Assembly: GCA_965199845.1 (NCBI GenBank)
Contig: CBDATZ010000005.1
Span: forward strand, 310,001-374,000
Direction of reading: 5' to 3'
From: Ilyomonas sp965199845
GTDB taxonomy: Bacteria; Bacteroidota; Bacteroidia; Chitinophagales; Chitinophagaceae
Length of the DNA: 64,000 nucleotides
Positions 57,434 to 64,000 of this stretch are shown here, piece by piece. The notes beneath the pieces were generated by a model. The model was not told the DNA's origin. It saw nothing but the letters and a program-made list of their open reading frames with translations, and did not search any database. The stretch's first letter is position 1. The number at the start of each line of letters is the position of its first letter. The position numbers and the translations under genes are program-made.

Positions 57434-57693
57434 CTTATTAATTTATAGCTTACCCTGTTGTATCGGCTGATATCAAGTTGCACGTTTTATTTGTATATAA
57501 GTAATGATAGACAAAATCGAAACATTAGTAAGGGTTTATTATGGAACTTATTTATCAAACAAATGCTTTAGTTTTTATTTTCTTAATCTGCCACCTGTCA
57601 TATTTTAATAACGTTACTTCGCATCTAAAAAGATAAGATATACTTTTGCCGGTCAGGCAACATAAGTTATTAGCTATCTGTCAATATATTATA
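57434..57693. other. Non-coding region upstream of the mlaD promoter
   Basis: Part of a 320-base gap after the ABM gene. No gene is seen. A second -7-like box, TACTTTTG (near 57640-57647), suggests more than one promoter for the genes that follow. No strong hairpin was found. Confidence 0.4.
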
Positions 57694-57724
57694 TTGTTGG
57701 CATGAATTTGTACAACTAAGTTTG
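57694..57724 (+). promoter_or_regulatory. Bacteroidota-type promoter of the MlaD/OstA-like genes
   Basis: TAAGTTTG (57717-57724) matches TAnnTTTG. TTG triplets at 57694-57696 and 57697-57699 lie 20 and 17 bases upstream. The MlaD-like gene starts 30 bases downstream. Confidence 0.6.
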
Positions 57725-57753
57725 CCCAACAATAATCAAACAAAATTCTACTG

Positions 57754-58803
57754 ATGAAAATATCGAACGAGACCAAAATCGGAGCTTTAACCATAGTGGC
57801 TGTGGCTTTGCTTGTATTGGGTTTCAATTTTTTAAAAGGGAAAAGTCTTTTCAAAAGCGGTAATTATCTCTATGCAAAATACGCAGATATAAAAGGTCTC
57901 GCGCCTTCCAACGCGGTTTATATTAACGGTTTCCAGATTGGTTCGGTTTCGGAAGTTGAATCGGCAAACAATACAGTTACCGAAATTTTAGTTACCATTA
58001 AACTTACGAAACCTTTTGATATTCCAAACAATTCCACGGCATCTATCAATTCAAATCCGTTAGGTTCACCAAGTATTGAAATTGATTTGGGCAACAGCCG
58101 TACTTACTACAAAAACAACGATACCATAGCAACCAATAACAATCCCGGCATGTTGGGAACGATAACAAATAAACTTGCGCCGGTTGCCGACCAGGTTACG
58201 CAAACCTTACATTCATTGGATTCTCTGCTTAAAAATTTCAATACGATTCTCGATCCATCAACACGCGGCAACCTGCAATCGGTTATCGGAAATTTAAGCA
58301 GCGCAACCGCATCTTTAGTTACCACATCAGCCTATTTAAACAAACTGTTGAACAGTGAAACGGGTTCGTTAGCCGGAACGCTTCAAAACCTGAATAGTTT
58401 TACCGGAAACCTGGCTAATAGCAATGCTACGCTCACAAGTGCATTAAATCATGTTGATACATTAACCACAAAACTTTCGCGAATTGATTTGGATAGTGTG
58501 ATGATACAAGTGAAAGCCGCAACCGGAAAGTTAGACAGCGCCATGACCGCGTTAAATTCACCAAACGGTTCGGTTGGTGCGCTTTTATACGACAGAGAAA
58601 TTTACAACAACTTAAACAATACGATTTTGAGTTTGCATACATTAACGGATGATCTTCGTGTACATCCGAAGCGATATGTAAATATTTCGGTTTTTGGTAA
58701 GAAAGATAAAGGTAATTACATCACAAAACCATTGAACGAAAACACAAAACCAGATACACTTATCGCTTCGAAGGATACAATTCTTGTTGTACAACCGCGA
58801 TAG
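57754..58803 (+). CDS. MlaD-family (MCE) lipid-transport protein
   Basis: 349 residues: an N-terminal membrane helix (IGALTIVAVALLVLGFNFLK), the MCE domain (YLYAKYADIKGLAPSNAVYI, NGFQIGSVSEVE, GSPSIEIDLG) and a long C-terminal helical needle (LHSLDSLLKNFNTILD, many Asn/Thr/Leu heptads). MCE proteins move phospholipids between membranes. The OstA-like gene starts 3 bases after its stop, so the two are co-transcribed. Confidence 0.9.
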   Translation: MKISNETKIGALTIVAVALLVLGFNFLKGKSLFKSGNYLYAKYADIKGLAPSNAVYINGFQIGSVSEVESANNTVTEILVTIKLTKPFDIPNNSTASINSNPLGSPSIEIDLGNSRTYYKNNDTIATNNNPGMLGTITNKLAPVADQVTQTLHSLDSLLKNFNTILDPSTRGNLQSVIGNLSSATASLVTTSAYLNKLLNSETGSLAGTLQNLNSFTGNLANSNATLTSALNHVDTLTTKLSRIDLDSVMIQVKAATGKLDSAMTALNSPNGSVGALLYDREIYNNLNNTILSLHTLTDDLRVHPKRYVNISVFGKKDKGNYITKPLNENTKPDTLIASKDTILVVQPR

Positions 58804-58806
58804 TTT

Positions 58807-60429
58807 ATGTGTAAAAAACGGCTGATTAAACACTTCTTTTTTTGTCTTTTATTCTTGATAGGCAAGCAAACCATTTTGCTTGCCCAAAACGCTGTTGACC
58901 CGAACAGCAAGCAAATTAATATTGTTGCGGCTGACACGCTGACTTTTAAAAAAGTAAACGATACAACGAACATAAAAATTCTGGCTGGTCATGTTATTGT
59001 AAAGCAGCAGAACAATACATTTTATTGCGACAGCGCGATATTAAATGAACGCATCAATACGCTGGAAGCCTTTGGCCATGTGCATATCAACAATGCGGAC
59101 AGCGTAAATACGTACTCCGATTATCTGCGTTATGTTGGTAATGATAAAACAGCTTTTTTACGAAAAAATGTTCGCTTGACGGACGGAAAAGGAACCTTGA
59201 CAACGCCCGAATTAGATTACAATACGCAAACAAAAATTGGTATTTACCGAAGCGGCGGAACCTTGGTAAACGGAACAACAACGCTTACCAGCGAAGAAGG
59301 TTATTATTACGGACAAACGCGCGATGCAAACTTTAAAAAGCATGTTGTTCTTATCAATCCTGACTACAAAGTAACCACAGATACGCTTCTGTATAATACG
59401 TACACAAACATTGCAACATTCACTGTTCCTACAAAAATTACGAGTGGAAAACGCGTTATCAATACATCGAGCGGTTATTATAATTTATCCACCAAACAAT
59501 CTTATTTTGGCAATCGCCCGATTATTCAAGACAGCACCTCAATATTGATTGCCGACAGAACAGCCAGCGAAGATTCGACAGGAAATTTTGAAGCACAAGG
59601 CAACGTGATTTATCGAGATACGGCGCAAGGTTATGCGTTGTTTGCAAACAATGTAAAAGGCAACAAAAAAACCAATGTATTGTTAGCCACAGAAAAGCCG
59701 GTAATGATGGTGAAGCAAAATAATGATTCGCTTTTTATTGCGGCTGATACGTTGTTTACAGCCAGGCTTTCTTCCATTATCGGCAAGCGCGACATTCCTC
59801 AAATCCGGGATTCTATGCCGCCTCTCGACAGCATGTTTTTAACCAAAGCCGATAGCTCGAAAGACCGTTATATTGAAGCGTATTATCATGTTCGTGTTTA
59901 TTCAGATTCCTTACAGGCAACCGGCGACAGCTTGTTTTATACGGCGACAGATTCAGTTTTCCGGTTATTTAAAAATCCGATTGTTTGGGCGAATAACAGC
60001 CAAATAACCGGCGATACCATTTATCTGTACACCAAAAATAAAAAGCCGGAACATGTAAAGGTTTTTGAAAATGCGCTTGCCATCAGCGACGTTGATAGCA
60101 CACAGTTTTTCAACCAGGTAAAAGGCAGAATCATCAATGGTTATTTTGTTGATGGACATATCAATTTTATTCATACACAAGGCAATGCCGAATCTGTTTA
60201 TTATACACAGGATGATGATAAGAAATTTATAGGTGTTGATAAATCGAGCTGCGATGTAATTGATACATATTTTAAAGATCAGAAACCAGAAAAAGTGTCC
60301 CGTTTATTTAATTTAAAAGGCACGTTTTATCCAATGCAGCAAGTGAATCATGAAGACTTGAAACTTCGGGGTTTTAACTGGCAAAATGATAAGCGGCCAA
60401 AGAGTCGCGAAGACTTATTTGGCAGTTAA
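58807..60429 (+). CDS. OstA-like LPS-transport protein
   Basis: 540 residues with a signal peptide (HFFFCLLFLIGKQTILLAQ) and several OstA/LptA-like beta-jellyroll repeats (LAGHVIVKQQNNTFYCDSAI, ALEAFGHVHINNAD-type text as TLEAFGHVHINNADSVNTYS, DGKGTLTTPELDYN, NFEAQGNVIYRDTAQGY). It may act as an LptA-like periplasmic bridge for LPS. It is cotranscribed with the MlaD-like gene and lies in the same cluster as the LptD-like gene. Confidence 0.85.
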   Translation: MCKKRLIKHFFFCLLFLIGKQTILLAQNAVDPNSKQINIVAADTLTFKKVNDTTNIKILAGHVIVKQQNNTFYCDSAILNERINTLEAFGHVHINNADSVNTYSDYLRYVGNDKTAFLRKNVRLTDGKGTLTTPELDYNTQTKIGIYRSGGTLVNGTTTLTSEEGYYYGQTRDANFKKHVVLINPDYKVTTDTLLYNTYTNIATFTVPTKITSGKRVINTSSGYYNLSTKQSYFGNRPIIQDSTSILIADRTASEDSTGNFEAQGNVIYRDTAQGYALFANNVKGNKKTNVLLATEKPVMMVKQNNDSLFIAADTLFTARLSSIIGKRDIPQIRDSMPPLDSMFLTKADSSKDRYIEAYYHVRVYSDSLQATGDSLFYTATDSVFRLFKNPIVWANNSQITGDTIYLYTKNKKPEHVKVFENALAISDVDSTQFFNQVKGRIINGYFVDGHINFIHTQGNAESVYYTQDDDKKFIGVDKSSCDVIDTYFKDQKPEKVSRLFNLKGTFYPMQQVNHEDLKLRGFNWQNDKRPKSREDLFGS

Positions 60430-60430
60430 G

Positions 60431-61093
60431 TTATCGGTGCGATGTAACGCCAACTTGCCTGCAATAATCCAATACAACACAAGTAGAACAATGCGGCGCT
60501 TTGCCAGTGCAGATGTGTTTCCCAAAAGGCATTAATAAGCGGTTAATATCAATCCACTTTTGTTTATCTACTTTTTCTTCCAAAGCGAGCATTGTTTGTT
60601 CCGGTGATACCGATTGTATAAATCCCCAGCGGTTCACAACCCGATGCACATGAATATCTACGCTGATGGCAGCCGATTTTGTAGCAACACCTAACGCAAG
60701 ATTTGCGCACTTGGGACCCACACCAGAAAAGTCTGTCAGCACTTTATAATCTGCCGGAAGATTGCCGTAATATTTTTCTTCAGCTGCTTTTGCAATATTT
60801 GATATGGTAGCTACTTTCTGATAAGCGAACGTAGTTCCGTGAATGAGTTCAGCCAACTCATCTTTATGTAACGATGCGATTTGTTTTGGTGTTCTTGCTT
60901 TTGCAAACAATCGCTTCGACACCGGAATTGTTACTTCATCCAAAGTACGAATGGAAATGATACAGGAAATGAGTTGCTCGAATATAGTAGAAAAGCCTTC
61001 TTCATACAGTTGAAACATAGCCGCTTTCGGATAAGGCGCGACGGCTTTTTCTATCAGTTGAAGCATCGTTGTAATGTCGTAAGGCTTTTTCAT
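60431..61093 (-). CDS. nth: Endonuclease III-like DNA glycosylase
   Basis: 220 residues with the HhH-GPD pattern: LTDFSGVGPKCANLALGV, with catalytic Lys128, and SVDIHVHRVVNRWG, with catalytic Asp146. The iron-sulfur Cys set is C195-x6-C202-x2-C205-x5-C211 (CTGKAPHCSTCVVLDYC). It removes oxidised pyrimidines and cuts DNA at the abasic site. Its stop and the OstA-like stop are one base apart and convergent. Confidence 0.92.
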   Translation of the reverse strand: MKKPYDITTMLQLIEKAVAPYPKAAMFQLYEEGFSTIFEQLISCIISIRTLDEVTIPVSKRLFAKARTPKQIASLHKDELAELIHGTTFAYQKVATISNIAKAAEEKYYGNLPADYKVLTDFSGVGPKCANLALGVATKSAAISVDIHVHRVVNRWGFIQSVSPEQTMLALEEKVDKQKWIDINRLLMPFGKHICTGKAPHCSTCVVLDYCRQVGVTSHR

Positions 61094-61187
61094 ATTGTAA
61101 TGAAAAAAGCAACAATCTTACCAAGGAGAAAGTTACCTACGATGTATTAATGTTTTAAAACATTGCAACACTTTTATAATACACTAT

Positions 61188-61271
61188 CTTCTTTTTTCCC
61201 TTGATGGAAAAAAGAAGCAAAAAAGATCAAGAACGGATGATCTTGCAACACATCCGTTCACACGCCTTGAT
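61188..61271. repeat. Nested inverted repeats, possible dispersed repeat unit
   Basis: Three stems in the 340-base gap between nth and the next gene: CTTCTTTTTTCC (61188-61199) with 61206-61217; AACGGATG (61232-61239) with 61251-61258; and ATCAAG (61226-61231) with CTTGAT (61266-61271) around the second. Such units of an A/T-rich hairpin followed by a conserved structured stretch recur between genes in Bacteroidota. Whether it is repeated in this genome cannot be seen here. The rest of the gap shows no gene. Confidence 0.5.
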
Positions 61272-61433
61272 GTGAATTTAGTAGCACGGCAATGAATGAC
61301 TCTAGTTCCTTGATATATGCAGCAGCATAAGTGTTTTGTGAGTCTGATTGGGTGAAATTTTGAATTTCTAATAATGATAGATACAATGTTTACTTTGACG
61401 AATCCTGCGGCTTACGAGTTTGAAAATAATGTT

Positions 61434-61694
61434 CTAATTTTCAGGATGACGAAAAACGACATTATTTAATTCTTCCGAGTTCAACTCTTTCAGGTTCTTG
61501 TTTTGATTTATATTTTCAATTGCTTTTAATATTTTTTCTCTGGCAATTGGATCTTTCAAAATAAAATCAGTTTCATCCATTTCCGGTTCTTCATGAACAG
61601 AAACTTCGATTGTTTTTCCCTTGAAAGATTTTTGTAAGAAATCAATCAAACTTTCATTCAGGTCATCCACTTTCATTCTGATTATTGTTTCCAT
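61434..61694 (-). CDS. Antitoxin-like small protein
   Basis: 86 residues from ATG 61694 (METIIRMKVDDLNESLIDFL). The longer frame adds a 20-residue hydrophobic extension that looks spurious. The pattern METIIRMKVDDLN, a helical middle, an acidic stretch (HEEPEMDETDFILKDP) and IAREKILKAIENINQN resembles the small antitoxins that precede RelE/YoeB-type toxins in Bacteroidota. No toxin frame is found downstream (61094-61433), so it is an orphan or lost its partner. Confidence 0.55.
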   Translation of the reverse strand: METIIRMKVDDLNESLIDFLQKSFKGKTIEVSVHEEPEMDETDFILKDPIAREKILKAIENINQNKNLKELNSEELNNVVFRHPEN

Positions 61695-61769
61695 AAAAAT
61701 CATTTTATCAAATATAATAAATAAAAAAACCCAGCTTTTTAACTGAGCTTTCAAAAAAGAAAAACTATA

Positions 61770-63095
61770 TTAATAACGATACAAATCAGACTTGAAAGGA
61801 CCTTTCTTATCAATGCCTAAATAATCTGCCTGCACATCGGTTAACTCATCTAACACAACACCAATTTTGCCAAGATGCAAGCGCGCAACTTTTTCATCAA
61901 GATGTTTGGGTAACACATATACTTTGTTTTCGTAAGCATCGTTGTTTGTCCAAAGTTCTATTTGCGCCAACACCTGGTTGGTAAATGAATTGCTCATTAC
62001 AAAGCTTGGATGACCGGTTGCGCAACCCAAATTCACCAAACGACCTTCAGCCAAAACAATCACTTCTTTTCCATCAATATCATACAAATCAACTTGTGGT
62101 TTGATGGTATCTTTTGTATTGCCGTAACTATTGTTCAGCCATGCCATATCAATCTCAATATCAAAGTGACCGATGTTACAAACAATCGCTTTGTCTTTCA
62201 TCGCGCGGAAATGTTTTTCCGTAATCAAATCCCGGCAACCGCTGGCTGTAACAATAATGTCGGCTTCTTTTACAGCATCAATCATCTTCTTAACTTCATA
62301 ACCATCCATCGCAGCCTGCAAAGCGCAAATCGGGTCAATTTCAGTTACGATAACGCGACAACCGGCGCCATGTAACGAAGCTGCAGAACCTTTTCCAACA
62401 TCGCCATAACCGCCCACAACCGCAACTTTACCAGCCAGCATAATATCGGTAGCACGGCGAATAGCATCTACCAGGCTTTCTTTGCAACCATATTTGTTAT
62501 CGAATTTGCTCTTCGTAACAGAATCGTTTACATTGATTGACGGCATTGGCAATGTGCCTTTTGCAACTCTTTCGTACAAACGATGCACGCCGGTTGTTGT
62601 TTCTTCAGAAATACCTTTTACATGCTGCGCCAGTTCGGGATATTTATCCAAAACCATATTGGTTAAATCGCCGCCATCATCTAAAATCATATTCAGCGGC
62701 GTATCTGTATTACCAAAAAATAAAGTCTGCTCAATACACCAGTCCGCTTCTTCCAAAGTTTGACCTTTCCACGCAAACACACCGATACCAGCCGCTGCAA
62801 TCGCCGCCGCCGCATGATCTTGCGTAGAAAATATATTGCAGGAACTCCAACGAACTTCAGCACCTAACACCACTAACGTCTCAATTAAAACGGCTGTTTG
62901 AATAGTCATGTGCAAACAACCGGCAATGCGTGCGCCTTTTAAAGGTTGTTGTGTACCGTATTCTAAACGTAACGACATTAATCCCGGCATTTCAGCTTCG
63001 GCTAAACGGATTTCTTTTCTGCCCCATTCTGCCAGTTTAATATCGGCGACTTTGTAGGGCAAACTCAAATCAATAGATGTTGTGAGTGTTGACAT
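61770..63095 (-). CDS. ahcY: Adenosylhomocysteinase
   Basis: About 441 residues from ATG 63095 (MSTLTTSIDLSLPYKVADIK); the longer frame to 63149 is unlikely. The NAD-binding part is VAVVGGYGDVGKGSAASLHG, with GCLHMTIQTAVLIETL, FSTQDHAAAAIAAAG and the C-terminal FKSDLYRY typical of the family. It splits S-adenosylhomocysteine into adenosine and homocysteine in the methyl cycle. It has its own promoter and is divergent from an Lrp-type regulator. Confidence 0.95.
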   Translation of the reverse strand: MSTLTTSIDLSLPYKVADIKLAEWGRKEIRLAEAEMPGLMSLRLEYGTQQPLKGARIAGCLHMTIQTAVLIETLVVLGAEVRWSSCNIFSTQDHAAAAIAAAGIGVFAWKGQTLEEADWCIEQTLFFGNTDTPLNMILDDGGDLTNMVLDKYPELAQHVKGISEETTTGVHRLYERVAKGTLPMPSINVNDSVTKSKFDNKYGCKESLVDAIRRATDIMLAGKVAVVGGYGDVGKGSAASLHGAGCRVIVTEIDPICALQAAMDGYEVKKMIDAVKEADIIVTASGCRDLITEKHFRAMKDKAIVCNIGHFDIEIDMAWLNNSYGNTKDTIKPQVDLYDIDGKEVIVLAEGRLVNLGCATGHPSFVMSNSFTNQVLAQIELWTNNDAYENKVYVLPKHLDEKVARLHLGKIGVVLDELTDVQADYLGIDKKGPFKSDLYRY

Positions 63096-63110
63096 ATTTT
63101 TTATTTTGTG

Positions 63111-63144
63111 CAAAAGTATCAAAACAGGATAACGTACTGCCAAA
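63111..63144 (-). promoter_or_regulatory. Bacteroidota-type promoter of ahcY
   Basis: On the minus strand TACTTTTG (63111-63118) matches TAnnTTTG, with TTTG (63141-63144) 22 bases upstream and the start codon 15 bases downstream. Confidence 0.65.
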
Positions 63145-63207
63145 CTCAAAAACTTTAGGATAATATTCTTTCGTTACTTTTATAAAAGAATAAATACATG
63201 GTTTGGT

Positions 63208-63711
63208 ATGAGTAAAAGGAGTCAAAAAGAAGATTCAGCTACTACAGATTTTACGCTTGATAAAAAGGATTTTGCCATCCTTAACCTGCTGCAACAAAAC
63301 GCGCGGATTACGGTAAAAGAAATCTCTGAAAAAACGCATCTTAGCACTACGCCGGTTCATGAGCGCATAAAAAAGATGGAAGCCGGCGGCGTTATCAAAC
63401 AATACGTAACGCTGGTTGATTATGCAAAAGTGAACAAATCTTTAATGGTGATTTGTTATGTATCGCTGAAACAACATAGCCGCAATGCGGGCGTAAAATT
63501 CATTATAGCAATAAACGAATTAACCGAAGTAATTGAGTGTTACAGCATCTCCGGCGAGTTTGATTTTATGCTAAAAGTGGTTTGCGCCGACATGAATGTG
63601 TATTATGATTTTCACGTAAACAAACTAAGTTCTATTGAAAATATCGGTCATGTACAAAGTACGTTTGTTATGGGAATTATCAAAGAAACGCACCAGTTGA
63701 TTTATGAGTAA
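63208..63711 (+). CDS. Lrp/AsnC-family transcriptional regulator
   Basis: 167 residues. The N-terminus is a winged-helix DNA-binding part (LDKKDFAILNLLQQNARITV, KEISEKTHLSTTPVHERIKK) and the C-terminus an effector-binding RAM domain (ELTEVIECYSISGEFDFMLK). Such regulators respond to amino acids, often methionine or leucine. It is divergent from ahcY with 112 bases between, so it may regulate that gene. Confidence 0.9.
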   Translation: MSKRSQKEDSATTDFTLDKKDFAILNLLQQNARITVKEISEKTHLSTTPVHERIKKMEAGGVIKQYVTLVDYAKVNKSLMVICYVSLKQHSRNAGVKFIIAINELTEVIECYSISGEFDFMLKVVCADMNVYYDFHVNKLSSIENIGHVQSTFVMGIIKETHQLIYE

Positions 63712-63745
63712 AAAATAAAACTTTTTTAGTTAATTAATACAAAAA

Positions 63746-64000
63746 TTACAATCCATATTGATCTACCAAATAAACAAGTGCAGCCATGTTGATTGCACCC
63801 AGTTTTGTTTCGCGAATATCCACATTCTCAAACACATCAGAAGCCGCGTGATGTATATAAAAATAACGCTGTCCATCCGGGTTTAAACCTGCCAGTACCG
63901 CTTTTACATCTTTTAAATATCCAACATCACTTCCTGATTCGCCCATTTCAAACCGGTCGCCGTAATATGGCGTAAACAAGGGCTTCCAGGCATTTATTTT
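63746..64000 (-). CDS. M28-family peptidase, C-terminal part; runs off the window
   Basis: Only the last ~85 residues are in the window: RFEMGESGSDVGYLKDVKAV, then GQRYFYIHHAASDVFENVD and a final helical end (AALVYLVDQYGL). The HHAASDVFENVD block is the C-terminal signature of M28 aminopeptidases, including a zinc-ligand His. It cuts peptides, usually as an exported enzyme. Its start lies beyond 64000. Confidence 0.75.
   Translation of the reverse strand, partial: KINAWKPLFTPYYGDRFEMGESGSDVGYLKDVKAVLAGLNPDGQRYFYIHHAASDVFENVDIRETKLGAINMAALVYLVDQYGL

Noticed and set aside
1..64000. CRISPR arrays
   Set aside because: No regular array of direct repeats with unique spacers was seen in any intergenic region, and no cas genes were recognised.
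1..64000. tRNA and rRNA genes
   Set aside because: The intergenic regions were read for T-loop and cloverleaf patterns and rRNA blocks; none was convincing. A covariance-model scan would settle it.

Overview
The window looks like a piece of a Bacteroidota chromosome, most likely from the Chitinophagaceae or a close relative. The evidence is the moderate-to-low GC content, several promoters of the Bacteroidota type (-7 box TAnnTTTG with a TTG or TTTG about 17 to 23 bases upstream), the lack of obvious Shine-Dalgarno sequences, and families typical of the phylum: a Porin_10-like protein, a DUF2795 protein, a DUF2027-Smr protein, an LptD-like and OstA-like envelope pair, a large two-part signal peptidase I, and Tat-signal Gfo/Idh and epimerase enzymes. 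The species cannot be fixed from the sequence alone.

Layout. 1-4.6 kb: a tricorn-like protease running in from the left edge, an NTF2-like protein, a lipoprotein and a molybdopterin-domain protein; several are frameshifted. 4.6-9.9 kb: small conserved proteins, a LolD-like ATPase, a putative porin, and a heavy-metal-binding protein overlapping a TlpA thioredoxin. 10.7-14 kb: lepB-cdd and a thiolase. 14.2-21 kb: a BON protein with a long disordered N-terminus, the RNase P RNA gene, and Smr, TMEM175-like, HD, YdcF and exonuclease-GIY-YIG genes. 21.2-25 kb: valS, PAP2 and GNAT genes, all frameshifted. 25-31.9 kb: type II NADH dehydrogenase, a secreted repeat protein, gyrA and a Gfo/Idh oxidoreductase.

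31,981-36,117 is a complete IS1595-family transposon of 4,137 bp. It has 23-bp terminal inverted repeats (21/23 identical) that start with GG, and it is flanked by a perfect 8-bp target duplication (TAATATTT). Besides the transposase it carries a membrane-anchored protein, a P63C-domain protein that overlaps the transposase gene, and a convergent two-gene unit of an SDH_sah serine protease plus a 69-residue protein. The octamer TTTTACAC occurs in both terminal repeats and in both arms of a palindrome over the transposase promoter, which suggests autoregulation. The insertion split what had been a tight two-gene operon (MFS transporter, then Gfo/Idh oxidoreductase, ancestral gap 26 bp). This is the most interesting system in the window.

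37.5-48 kb: pcm, a polyprenyl synthetase, an amino-acid permease, a sugar-related cluster (epimerase, Gfo/Idh, formylglycine-type protein), ApbE and Tex. 48-64 kb: dnaE, an EI24 membrane protein, an outer-membrane assembly cluster (LptD-like, amidase, MlaD-like, OstA-like), an endonuclease III homologue, an orphan antitoxin-like gene, ahcY, an Lrp regulator and the end of an M28 peptidase.

Sequence quality is uneven. Frameshifts, several at homopolymers, concentrate at 0-4.6 kb, 21.8-24.9 kb and 33.2-34.5 kb and break the essential valS gene many times, while long neighbouring stretches are clean. Most are probably uncorrected sequencing errors, so split genes are reported here as single genes.
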